Assembly (NCBI GenBank): GCA_014529385.2 | Contig: CM043953.1 | Location: forward strand, 110,552,549-110,616,548 | Source: Adiantum capillus-veneris | Taxonomy: Eukaryota > Streptophyta > Polypodiopsida > Polypodiales > Pteridaceae | Length of the DNA: 64,000 nt | Direction: 5' to 3' | Shown: positions 1 through 10,559 of the stretch, in pieces | Layout of the letters: each line of letters opens with the position of its first letter | Position numbering within the stretch: position 1 is the first letter of the stretch | Notes under the pieces: model-generated | Seen by the model: only the letters and a program-made list of their open reading frames with translations | The model's database searches: none | What the model was told of the DNA's origin: nothing | Made by a program: the position numbers and the translations under genes

Positions 1-539
1 CACAAGCTTTAGAAGACAAGAAAAAGCCCATAGAAACCCCTAGCAAGTCTACAAATCCCTTCTCAGATGATTACGACACCACATTGCAATCAAATAAATA
101 GCCATTGCCCAACCCTCAAAACTCACAAACATCATTGCTATCATTTCAAGCATGGATTGAGCATTATGCAACACCATACCTGAACACAAAATGGGGTGGA
201 TATCAAGCCATGTCAGGGCTAGAAGCACCACCAAAACCACCACTCCATTAGCAATACCAAGATGAGAGTAGAACAAGAATGCCAAATATGACTAGGATTG
301 AAGAACCACATCGAGAATGAGAACAAGAAGAAAGGGTCTGAGCAGAGGAATGACCACTTACTAGACCAATCAGGAATTATGGATTAGGAACACCCCTATG
401 GAAGTAACATGTACCCTATCCTAGGGCAGAAAGGGCTCAAGCAGGAGGAATGGGGGATCCTATCTTTAGAATGATAGATCATCGGAGGAAACCTTCTCAA
501 GTCCAAAATTGTGTTAGCAAGAAATATTCTTGAAATAGG

Positions 540-1870
540 GATCCAAGGGATCACGTGGCAGCATTTGTGCGTGTCATTAGAGCTGAGGAAGTCCTAGACT
601 TTCCCATGCAGTTCATAGGATTTGGGTTAACTCTAGAGGAGGATGTCGCCATTTGGTTTGATTCCATTGAAAACGTAGAGATTTCAAGTCAATGGAGGAG
701 GTATTCGACGAGTTTATCAAGGAATTATCTCAAAGAGGGATAGCTCATAATACAATTTTGCAAATGCATAAATTCAAGCAAAAAGAAGGAGGGTTGGTCA
801 GAAAAGCATCCTTAAGGCTGAAACGCTACGTAAAATTATGCCCTATGGAAAATTTACCAATGGAGTCTAGACTAATGTTGATGTTTATCCAAGGACTGAA
901 GAATGCGTATCTTCAAAAGGATCTGCATATGAAGAGGATCACAACTCTAAACAAGTTGATTAAAGAAGCTCTATACCTAGTAGACAAATGTGTTGTCTAT
1001 AAAGGAGGTGACTATAAGGATTTAGATGATGATTCGTCATCACAACAAAGTGGATCTAAGTCCACAAAATCAACACAAAAGAACAAGATAGTTGTAAGTA
1101 GGAGAAACTTATTAAAGAAGTGCTCAAAAGGATAAGCCCATTTGCTAAGCCATAGGCTAAGCAACCCAAGTGGTGTGCCATTGAGAAAAAATGGACTGAT
1201 CATGGGACGGAAGAGTGTTACTACAACAAGGGATATGTGAGAGAGCGACAATATGCCCCACCAACCCAGGTAGCACCTCCACAAGTACCACCAATGCCTA
1301 GGTATACATCAGGAAATTTGCCTGGACCAGGAGGGGTTGAACAGCCATACCCAATTTTGGGGCAACAATCACCTCTTCCAAGAGAAAGACCAATGGACAT
1401 TAGGTATGCACCCACTATAGAGGAACTGGAGGAGCAAGCCTTAGTGCATGTGCTTGCATATTACGAAGAGTTGTAGTGGATATGTGGCTAGCCCAACATA
1501 TTGTCCACCCAAAGAACCGAAAGCACCAGAACCTTGGAGCATGATTAGAAATGTTGGACCACCAACAGCAGCTCATGCTACCCGAGAAGGTACATACAAT
1601 TTGGATGAATGCACATTGTTGTTCATAGCCAATGGTGGTTTAGCAGGACAAAGGTCTGCCTATCAATAGAGAGAGACTTTAAGAGCGCCTCCACAACCAT
1701 TAGGACCTTGCTACAAGTGAGGCGGCAACCACCTGATAAAAAACTATCCTCATACGGAGGTCATTAGAGTGAATGTATACTATCCAGATTGTGGCATTAC
1801 TCATTTGATTCATGACTGTCTAAAAAACCCAAACAACATTGAACATGTTAGAGATGATCCCGTCAAGTAG
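540..1870 (+). pseudogene. G1 gag relic (capsid and nucleocapsid)
   Basis: Capsid-like wording is readable: DHVAAFVRVIRAEEV, then a stretch with an acidic-Trp-Phe pattern (EEDVAIWFDSI) and a helical segment with LPMESRLMLMFIQGLK-like spacing, as in the Retrotrans_gag family. From about 1,700 to 1,860 a Cys/His-rich part resembles zinc knuckles (DCGITHLIHDC followed by NPNN), which would bind the element's RNA. The same DCG...H...DC..NPNN wording recurs in element H near 34,630-34,700. Fossil, several interruptions. Confidence 0.6.
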
Positions 1871-3055
1871 TAGTTCTAAATGAAACGGTGATACCTATAC
1901 AGGTTGTCACAAGAGCGCAAGCTCAAGAATCAACGAAAGAATCAATAATTGAGAAACCAAGCACAGATGCACCGAGTCTTAAGCGGAGAATTCATTGCAA
2001 CACTTGGAAGGCTAGGAAAGCATGCATGAGATCTAGGAAGGAACGAGAATAAACTTCCTTAGTAGAAGAGCTGAAACAAACCAAGGAAAAACTGAGAAAA
2101 CTAGAAGGTGAAGTCAATAAAGGAAAGGAGACCCTTGAGGTAGAGCTAGAGAAAAATGGGGAACCAGAAGGTGCAAGCTTAGGAGGATCTATACTAGTTG
2201 AGAGAGTGAATGAACCTCTGGATGCAATTCTGAAAATATATGAGACACGAGTTAAAAATAACCAGACCCAAGAACAAAGATGGATGACATACCCGTATGC
2301 TGAGTTGGAAAAGCAAAGGTTGAAGATGTGTCAGAAGATGATCCAAATAGCCCAAGCTTTGTTAGAACCACCGGCAAGAAAACCAAAGGGTTAGAAAGAG
2401 ATTCTAGCTCCAACACCAATGGTCCCACCAAGACACAAGCCCGAAAGGATAGCTGAGATTCCCACAGCTAAGTTAAAACCCCCGAAGTTAATTGAAAAGC
2501 CAAGGGTAGTGATGAATACCACAAATCAGGCATCTGAGGGTTTCCATCCTATCATACCTGAGGCCTACAGAGAAGATGGGGGCTTAGACAAGCTTTGGAG
2601 ACAAGTATGAGAATCAAACAAGGCAAATGAGTTGAGCCAAAAAGGCAAGATATCAAGCAAACTTAGAAATTTGCTCATATTGGGGGGATACAGGAATTGT
2701 AAGGTCTTTAGAGAGCCAACCTCGGTCTCTAAGAACCTTACCCTCTTACATGGGGGAATATGAAGCGAAGTCAAATGTGATGGCGGTGCCATCACAAAGA
2801 CTCTCTTCCAAAAAGATTATGGACTCTAAAGGATTGATAGACATATTGTCTACACCGGTGACTTGCACTAGTTGAGCTTCTTCAAATACAGCCAAACATG
2901 TGGGCAGCAATTGGAAAATTCTTAGAGAAGTTTGGGGTAAAAGATCCAACATCACAGATACACGAAGGGATCGAGGAGCTAGAAAAGCCTCAGATAAACA
3001 TGCGACCAATACCCTTAAATAAGGTAGGAGAGTATTGTGAAGGCAAGGATGGCAA
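1871..3055 (+). pseudogene. G1 gag-protease linker, charged region
   Basis: This stretch links the nucleocapsid relic to the protease. Short translated stretches are rich in Lys, Glu and Gln (for example TREQ/EELEK-type runs at 2,040-2,400), which suggests coiled coil or disordered linker. No catalytic domain is recognised. It sits where Tat/Athila-type Gypsy elements have a long gag-pol spacer. Function is inferred only from position. Confidence 0.4.
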
Positions 3056-3059
3056 TACT

Positions 3060-3480
3060 ATGCTTCTTGAGGTATTAAAACCATGGCAATTCTTGATAGT
3101 GGGGATGGTGTGGCCATTGCAACCAAAGAGATACGGAAGAAATGGGAAAAACCTGCCTTGAGAGCCACACAAGGATGAAATTACAATTAGCAAACAGGTA
3201 TATAGAGAAACCCTTAGGACTTCTAGAGAAGGTGGTTTTAACTTCTTGCAGCATTGAGTATGAGCATACCTTTGCTATAGTGGATTTTGACAAGAAGAAC
3301 AACGATGACATAATACTTGGACGATCGTTCATGCGACGATTGAAGATGGTCCAACATTGGGGTTATGATCATGTATACCTCAGGCACATGGAAACCACAA
3401 CGCGCATAAACCTTAAAGACCATAGCTACAAAGATGTGAACCGACTCCTGATTGAGGAGTTTGATTCATTTACATTAGCA
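3060..3480 (+). pseudogene. G1 first retropepsin (aspartic protease) relic
   Basis: A retropepsin-type active-site motif, LDSGDGVAIATKEI, is readable near 3,090-3,135, and the C-terminal family signature IILGRSFMRRLKMV lies at about 3,315-3,355, followed by WGYDHVYL. Both ends of the domain are at the right spacing for a Gypsy retropepsin, which cuts the Gag-Pol polyprotein. It precedes RT as usual. Compare with the second retropepsin-like domain of the same element at 7,740-8,085. Confidence 0.7.
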
Positions 3481-4480
3481 GGATTTGAGCTTCTATCTTG
3501 GTTAGGTAAGCCAAAGTAGATATGGGTGTGTGGAGCATCTCAATGCAGAAGCAGAGTGTATTCTGGAAAGGGCTATTGAAGATAAAGAATACATTCTTGA
3601 ACCCTTCCCTAAAGAAATTCTAGAACCTTTAGAATGGAAGCATATTCTAGCTACCCTAGATGTGTGTGTTATTTCAGATGGTCCCACGACAAAGTTATGC
3701 GACAAAGATGGCTATGATATGGTTCCATATTATATGGTGAGCATGGTAAATGGGAAAGAGGCAAAAACAATCTTTGAATAGCCCAAAAAAGACAAACTGG
3801 TGAAGTAGATAAAAGGGAGTTGTTCTACAACTCACTAGAACATCTTGAGCGAGATGAAGACGCAGATAATGAATGCTTTGACAACCCAAGCGAACCAGAC
3901 GAAACAATAGCAGATGTTAGGTTCTATGACTTTCCAAATAAAAAACCTAGACGTCAACAATGCTATAAGAGCAAGAGAGTTGAACACAGGGCTAGAGAGA
4001 ATTCGATGCCTAGAATAAGGGACAAAACACAATTTTTTATGTTTGCAAAACTTGAAGATTGTGTTAAGGACCAAGTTTCAGGGAGATTCTCTAGAGCTCG
4101 GGAACCAAAAACACAAGACAATAAAGAAACCCTAAGAGAACAAACTCAAAAGTATAAAACTGAAACAAAACCAAAGAAGACAAAAGAATCAAGAGTAGAC
4201 GAGCTCGAAGAAACTAAATGGACTAAAGTTGAGAGAAAGAAGAAATATAGAGAGCTCAAGAAAACTCTCGAGGGAAGTGTGGACAATGGAAATAGAGAGT
4301 GGTGAGGAAGAAGAGGGTGAGAAAAATGACGACAAAATGAGTGTTTTTTCCCACTGCCTGAAATTCACTATCCAAGACAAAAAGGTAGTGATGACACATC
4401 CCATACAAGAGCAAAAGGACAAGGAGTCTTGTGAAGGGCCAGAAGATGCAAAGAAGATAGACTTAGCAGAGCTAGGAGAA
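3481..4480 (+). pseudogene. G1 protease-RT spacer
   Basis: A Glu/Lys-rich spacer between protease and RT. The segments at 3,820-4,300 and 4,230-4,480 read as charged, probably disordered or coiled-coil protein. No domain is recognised. The matching spacer of element E lies at about 55.6-56.8 kb and is also Lys/Arg/Gln-rich. Confidence 0.45.
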
Positions 4481-5345
4481 GAGCCAAGGCCAATCTACAT
4501 AGCAATTGATCTAAATCCGGATGAAGAGGAGGAGCTCAAAAACCTTCTCAAGGAGTACACAGACGTGTTTGCATGGTCATATAAAGACTTAAAGGGAGTA
4601 GATTCAAAAATATGCCAACACACGATCCCATTGAAACTTGATGCAAAGCCTATCCGACAGAGACTGTACATGTACAATGATATGTTTGCTAAGCGCATCA
4701 AGGAAGAGATTGATAAACTAAAGGAAGTTGATTTCATCTACAAGATAGAACACACCGACTAGGTATCTCCAATTGTGGTAGTCCCCAAGAAGAATGGTAA
4801 ACTTTAGAGTGTGTGTCAATCTAAAGAAGGTTAATGCAACCACACTAAGGGATAATTATTCCTTACCTATCACTGACCATGTCTTGGAACGAGTGGCAGG
4901 AAAGCGGGCATATTCCTTCTTAGATGGATTCTCTAGCTACATCCAGCTTGCAATTGCTCTTAAAGATCAATATAAGACGGAATTTGCAACCAAGTGGTAT
5001 ATATGCATATAGGGTAATTCCATTTGGATTACCAATGCCTCAACAAAATTCTAGAGATTAATGGCACATGCTTTTAAAAAATACTTGAGGATATTCTTGT
5101 AGATTTGTATGTATGGCCTATGTGTACACTCTCTCTTGAGAGATGAACATATGGAATACCTCAGGAAAGTACTCAAGAAGTGTAGGACGTATAGGATCTC
5201 CCTAAACCCAAAAAATTGCATATTCATGGTTAGACAAGGTAGAATCCTGGGACATATTGTCTCAGAAAACAGCATATCTACAGATTTGGATAAGATAATA
5301 GTGATTGTAGAGATGTCTAGACCAAACAACACAAAGTAGGTACAA
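4480..5345 (+). pseudogene. G1 reverse transcriptase relic
   Basis: Gypsy RT wording in the expected order: the leading FAWSYKDLKGVDSKICQHTI block at ~4,570-4,625, then VVVPKKNGK and RVCVNLKKVNATTLRDNY at ~4,775-4,860, YSFLDGFSSYIQ at ~4,910-4,945, and the later thumb block with YRISLNPKNCIF and GRILGHIVSENSIST at ~5,190-5,285. It would copy the element RNA into DNA. Fossil with several interruptions. Confidence 0.85.
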
Positions 5346-5965
5346 TGCTTTATGGGAGATTGTGGCTATTATAGGAGATTTATACACATGTATGCAGTAA
5401 TTGCTCAACCCCTATATAGACTTATAGTAGTCTTTGTGTGGACGGATGAGTGCGAGGAGTCATTCAAAAAATGGAAGAAAGCACTCATATTTGCTCCAAT
5501 TTTAAAAGCACCAGATTGGGAAAAGATCTTTCCTGTTGATATTGATGCTTCGATATTGGCTATTGGATGCATCTTGGCTCAGCTAGGAGAAGGAAATATG
5601 GATTTTCCAGTCTATTATGCAAGCAGGTAGCTTAATAGTGTTGAAAAGAACTACACTACCACTGAGAGGGAAGGGCTAGGGATGATATATGTTGTTAAGA
5701 AATTTTGGCATTATCTCCTTGCAAACCAGTTTGTGTTTTCACAGATCATCAAGCCCTCTTATACCTTGTAAACAGACCATGCAATACCAGACACATTGTA
5801 CAATGGTTTATCATAGTGCTGGAGTTTGACTTTACAATAGTGGTTAAAAAGGGGAAGACACATCTTCAAGCAGATCATGTGTCTAGATTGCCAAATGGAG
5901 AAGCTCTAGAAGGCGTAGACGATGACATCCCAGATGCATATCTTTTCAATGTTGCAATGGTAACT
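5345..5965 (+). pseudogene. G1 RNase H relic
   Basis: GDCGYYRRFI marks the RT/RNase H connection. FPVDIDASILAIGCILAQ carries the first catalytic Asp block of Gypsy RNase H, PVYYASR follows, then FTDHQALLYLVNR and HLQADHVSRLPNGEA at 5,730-5,905. The last block is the typical RNase H end before the integrase zinc finger. Element E carries the same blocks on the minus strand at 49.05-49.54 kb. Confidence 0.85.
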
Positions 5966-6209
5966 AGGTGGTCTTAGGCGATAGTCAGTTTATTGTGCTA
6001 TGGAGGAGAATTTGATAGGATTGAACAAGATCTTAAACGACAGACGATTTGGCAATCCAAGAATTTTTAGTTAATTAGCGAACATTTATATCATTTAGGC
6101 TCAAATAACATTTTACGATTATGCATAAGTCCCGAAGAATACGATTGCTATCTTTTAGAAGCACACGTTCAAGACTTAGAATTTCATTGCTTACAAACAA
6201 AAACATATT

Positions 6210-7700
6210 AGCACTTGAAACAATTAGGAGTTTATTGGCCAAATATGTGCGCTGACGTTCATGAGTATGTTACTAACTGTGCTACATGTAGATCTACACC
6301 ACCAATAGAACATGAAACGTTGTTTCAGGTGATAATTGCACCAAAATGGAGTCAACATATAATTGACTGACTGACAACAAGAACGTTTTCTAAAAATATC
6401 TCTACAGCACATCAAAGAGCTATAGAGATAGGCGCTCGAGACTTTACAATGATTAAAAATCAGCTCTATAAGAGAGAAAAAGATAATCATATCAAAATAT
6501 GTGCAACAAAAAACATGTATTTGTCGATCCTAGAGCACGCACATGGGAGAATAAAAGGAGGCAATTCCTTAGGGGATAAGACAACAAAAATTTTCTTAAC
6601 CGCGGGAATATGGTGGCCTACATTACATATGGATGTTTACAAATACTTCAAAAGATGTGAGGCTTTCCAGTGTACCAAGTGCCAATAAAGAGGGATGACA
6701 TGCTGGTAAGGCCGATGATGGGAGCTAGAGCTTTTGCTAAGTAGAGTATAGACTTTGTAGGACCAATTTCACTGCTTGCTTACAAGACTCACGTCCAATA
6801 TATCATTTTCGCCACATACTATCTCACTAAATGGGCTAAAGCTATAGCCACATAGAAAGCCGATGCAAGGACCACTACACAGTTTCTATACCAAAATGTC
6901 TTTGTTAGATATGGTCTAACAATAGAACTTTTCAGTGATTGTGGCACACATTTCATTAATGAAGTTATTGAAAATCTTCTAGATGAATTCATGGTAGTTC
7001 ATAAGAAGTCAGCTCCATACCATCCACATGGACATGTTGAATCTATAAACAAGATCCTATGCACACATTATTGACAAAAATAGTATCTGATTTGAGGATG
7101 GATTGGGATCAACAGTTGCACTCTACATTATGGGCTTACAGGGTAGCTTATAAAACATATACTGGAACAACACCGTATAATATGGTGTTTGGTCTTAATG
7201 CTATCTTGGTCCTGGAGTTTTTAATCCCAACGCTAAGAGTAGCTAAACAACTAGAATGGACATGCCATGAATTATCTTCAAGAATTGACGACCTTGAAAA
7301 GCTAGATGAGCTTCACTTGAAAGCTGTAGTTTCTATCTACGCTCACAACAGAAGGCGAAAGCAATTTTTTGATAAGCATGTGCACTCGAAAGATTTAAAA
7401 TAGCTAATTATGTCTTGGTTTATACATTAAAACAACATGCCAAAAAACTTAAAAAGCAAGGGATGGGACCCTTTGTGATCAAAGATCTATCACCAAGTGG
7501 GGCCATCAAGCTTGCTACATTGGCTGGTGAAGAAATACCAAATTGGATTAGTGAATGTAGGCTTAAAAAGTATCACCTTCAACTAACCCAGGACATGCTC
7601 CAAAAAATCCATGAGGAGAAGAAAAGGATGCAAGAAAAACAACGAATAGTTGAAGAATCTCAAGCGGAAGCAACGGGACGAATGGTGGCAAGGAGAAAGC
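6210..7700 (+). pseudogene. G1 integrase relic
   Basis: A first zinc-binding-like block is readable at 6,220-6,300 and a second at 6,560-6,680 (WWPTLHMDVYKYFKRCEAFQ). The catalytic core follows at 6,780-7,060, with a LTKWAKA block, a SDCGTHFIN block and a YHPHGHVES block, and the core end at 7,090-7,250 (LWAYRVAYKTYTGTTPYN). A charged C-terminal part runs to 7,700 (FVIKDLSPSGAIKL). Two zinc-finger-like stretches about 350 bp apart may reflect a partial duplication or a second element copy. Integrase inserts the cDNA into the host genome. Confidence 0.75.
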
Positions 7701-7739
7701 TTCTACAACAAAGGCAGCAGTAAGGACCACCACTACAAA

Positions 7740-8085
7740 TTAATACACTCAAAATAGCAAAATTTGATGAAAAGAATATGGTGGATCCCACAATTAAAGT
7801 CAAGGTTGGAAGTAATCAAGTAGAAGTAAATGCGCTTCTAGATTCAAGAGCTCGAGGAAATCTTGTTTCCTATAGCTTTTATATGCAGTTTGCACCTGCG
7901 GAACAGTTCCAACCCACACAACAAGACATTCAAAGCTATTCGGAGCATTCAATCAAGGCAATGGGATGGACAGTCATAATTTTCCAAATTAACCAATATG
8001 CTTATCCACATAAGTTTTATGTGGTAGAAGATAAACCAGCACAGCACCCTATATTGCTCGATCAGCCATGGCAAAGGAAGTAGAA
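7740..8085 (+). pseudogene. G1 second retropepsin-like domain, 3' of integrase
   Basis: About 100 codons reading as a compact beta-rich protein with an Asp-Ser motif (VEVNALLDSRARGNLVSY) near the start and PILLDQPWQRK near the end. The pattern, hydrophobic-L-L-D-S followed about 65 residues later by hydrophobic-hydrophobic-L-x-x-x-W, matches the two ends of a retropepsin. A normal protease relic already exists at 3,060-3,480, so this is an extra copy. The same extra domain is seen in H (37,056-37,400) and E (47,150-47,640). Assignment rests on motif reading, not on a search. Confidence 0.5.
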
Positions 8086-8940
8086 TGTACAGATTGATTG
8101 GAGATCTGATAAAGTCCACATTCAACATACTAAGGACATCCAAGTGGCTCCATTTGTTGCATACACAGGTGACAAACCATCGATAGTGCAGTCAAGAGAT
8201 AAAGACAACCAACCCTTCCTTACAACGATTCAGCAATGGATACCAAAGAGAACCTCAACAAAAAGCACTTCTGCATTGGTTCCATCCAGGGGAGTTACAA
8301 CCAACAACGGAAACATGTCAGTGAATATGTCGGGGAAAACCACAAAGAAAAGGCAATTATCACAACCCGCAACATAACCTAGCAGGTCTGGATAAACACA
8401 GGAAAACAACTCCATAGCATATCACAAAAGTGTGGGTCCCAAAGAAGTTGCTTACAGCCCAAGGTAATCAGGAATAACTCTAGGTTCCAAAGAGACCATG
8501 CAAGGAACTCCCTTCAGTACAAACACCAAAGATCCAACCAAAACCAAAGCCACGACAGCCACAACAAGTTGTTAAGCAAATTTGGGTAACCAAGAGATTA
8601 TGGCAAAACAAACAGAGTCGATATCAAATTTCGATTCGCAACCAACAGACCAAGCCTACGACAAATTCAGTCTTTGGAGTCAAACAAATGTGCAAACACA
8701 CGACGCAATATGAACCAGGAAGTCAAGAGCATCCACTATCAATCAAACAAAGAGTGACACATTTAGAATGCTTATTATTTCACCGCTCTAAAATAGGTTA
8801 TGCCAAAACAGGAAACCTCAACATCGATGCCAATAAGCATACTGCTTATACCCTTCTCTCGCACATCATTAATTTTTTCCATGCATTGACCAAGTATGAA
8901 CATAGGGCTACATTACATGGCCTACATTAGCACAATTTTG
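8086..8940 (+). pseudogene. G1 3' tail with repeated W-(V/I)-P-K motifs
   Basis: Gln/Lys/Ser/Thr-rich low-complexity protein relic. Three motif copies are readable: QQWIPKRT at ~8,231-8,252, KVWVPKKLL at ~8,426-8,450 and QIWVTKRLW at ~8,576-8,600. They are about 150-200 bp apart. The same motif recurs in H (37.77-38.44 kb) and in E (~47.08 kb), always between the second retropepsin-like domain and the polypurine tract. Function unknown. Confidence 0.45.
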
Positions 8941-8998
8941 ATACCCATGCACAACACATACCCTAGGATGATACATCGTTGTCCGAGAGGACTCCAAC

Positions 8999-9014
8999 TA
9001 GGAGGGGGGAGGCA
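8999..9014 (+). other. G1 polypurine tract
   Basis: A run of purines (AGGAGGGGGGAGG) immediately before a TG dinucleotide. This is the usual plus-strand primer of an LTR retrotransposon and fixes the start of the 3' LTR at 9,015. Confidence 0.7.
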
Positions 9015-10550
9015 TGCTCAATGCGAACCCGGCAGACTTAAAAAGTACTAAAAGGGCATTGTTTTTTATGATTTTGGGTATTTTGTGTTTTATTGCAGAA
9101 TTTTTAGTAACCCCAAGTATATATGCCCTTATCTAATGTGGTTATACAAACATATGAGGACAAACGCCAAAGATGAGCCTCTAGGTGTGTATATATATGT
9201 AAAAATAGTAGTTTTTTAGCTTTAAAAATGATAAAACGAAACAATCCGACCAATTTTTTTGCAAATGAGTATACATAGCAGCTTATTGTGTTGTTTTAAA
9301 ATGATTTTGATTTATTGGTAATTTTTGGATTAATTTAGTTATTTTTGTTAATTTTTTGGAGAAAAACAAAGAAAAATAGAAAAAGCGGGTGAGATGATGA
9401 CATAATGACAAAAGAAAAATACGAGAGTGATCAACAAGTCAAGGGCAACATATGGTGAAGTCGAGGTGCAATCACAAAAATGTTGTGGAAAGTCCGATTC
9501 GACCAGTTTTGGATGAAATGACAAATTTCCTAAAAATGGGGCAAACGAAGTCCAAATGGAGAAATTTTTGAGTCTAAAGTGCATTACACGACAAGATAGG
9601 AGCACATGTCAAATTGCATGGCAAGTGGTCTCGAGACCCCCGATATAAAATATTTTGGGTCCACTTACTACCTCATTTCCACTATTCATAGTTAGAGGAG
9701 AGCTTGAGAGACCTAGAGCAAGTGGATCTTCTATGGTTTCATACAACGCGCATGAGACACCGGGCAATGCCAAAAATGAGAGATAGGCTCATTAGCGTGT
9801 GCTCTTCTTGTTCAACCCTAACTTCAACGCGAAAAACTCACGAAAGCGGCAATGTGGCATCGGCGGGTAGAGATCAAAACAAGACCGTAACTCAACAACC
9901 ACTAACCCAATAGCTACAAGACTTGATAGGGAGTTAACCCTAGGCTAGATGAGCATGTCTATGCCTCCAATTCCAATTAGGCTAGCAAGAAAAACCCTAA
10001 ACTTCTCAAGCTCCGCAAAAGCCAATCAGGGCCTTGTCAGGGATAAGTCAGCAAAATGGCACAAAACTTCAGGAATAGGTGCTAAGATTGTCTATAAGCT
10101 TGTGTAACTCCCTCCAGGATCAATCATCAAAAATTGGAATAAATCGAGCTAGGCTTCGGACACACAAAGCGTCATTTGGCTCTCACGGCCAAACGGTGTG
10201 TTCGTTTGCCACCAAACTTCACGAGCATCATCAACATACCATTGAACAACCAAAACATATGGTCAAACATTGAGGAAATCCATTGCCAACTATCGCCTAA
10301 CTAAAAGACACATTCTGAGCGACAAATTGCCAAAAACAGTATCCGTAAGACCAAAGGCTACATCGAAGCCATGGAAAGGTGCTTCACAGCATCTACAAGC
10401 TTGGTTGATCAAGCTCAAGAGAAATCATCGCGGAAAGTCATCTCCAAATGTGGAAATCCAATTCAGAGTCCAAAGTACCAAATAGGGAATTTTTAAGCTA
10501 AACTAGTGAATTTTAAAGTTTGAACCTGAGCTAAAAGGGCTTAGGGCACT
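9015..10550 (+). repeat. G1 3' LTR (right end approximate)
   Basis: Begins TGCTCAATGCG directly after the polypurine tract. It is AT-rich with a TATA-like GATATAAAATA at ~9,640. No second copy lies in the window, so the right end cannot be fixed; I place it before the satellite that starts near 10,560. No protein-coding signal is recognised in 9,015-10,550. Confidence 0.5.
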
Positions 10551-10559
10551 AGTAGTAAT

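Larger units (their letters stand above)
1..10550 (+). mobile_element. Gypsy LTR retrotransposon G1, 5' end outside window
   Basis: A decayed Ty3/Gypsy element read left to right: gag, retropepsin, reverse transcriptase, RNase H, integrase, then an extra 3' region with a second retropepsin-like domain, a polypurine tract and a 3' LTR. The 5' LTR and primer site are not in the window, so no LTR-based age is possible. The coding part carries at least a dozen interruptions and cannot be active. The RT wording (RVCVNLKKVNATTLRDNY, ITDHVLERVAGKRAY) is very close to that of element E at 55.3-55.5 kb, so both belong to one lineage. The right end of the LTR is uncertain; it lies before the satellite at about 10,560. 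Confidence 0.85.

Noticed and set aside
9348-10485. Short open frames in the G1 3' LTR on both strands
   Set aside because: AT-rich LTR sequence; no domain wording, no consistent codon use.
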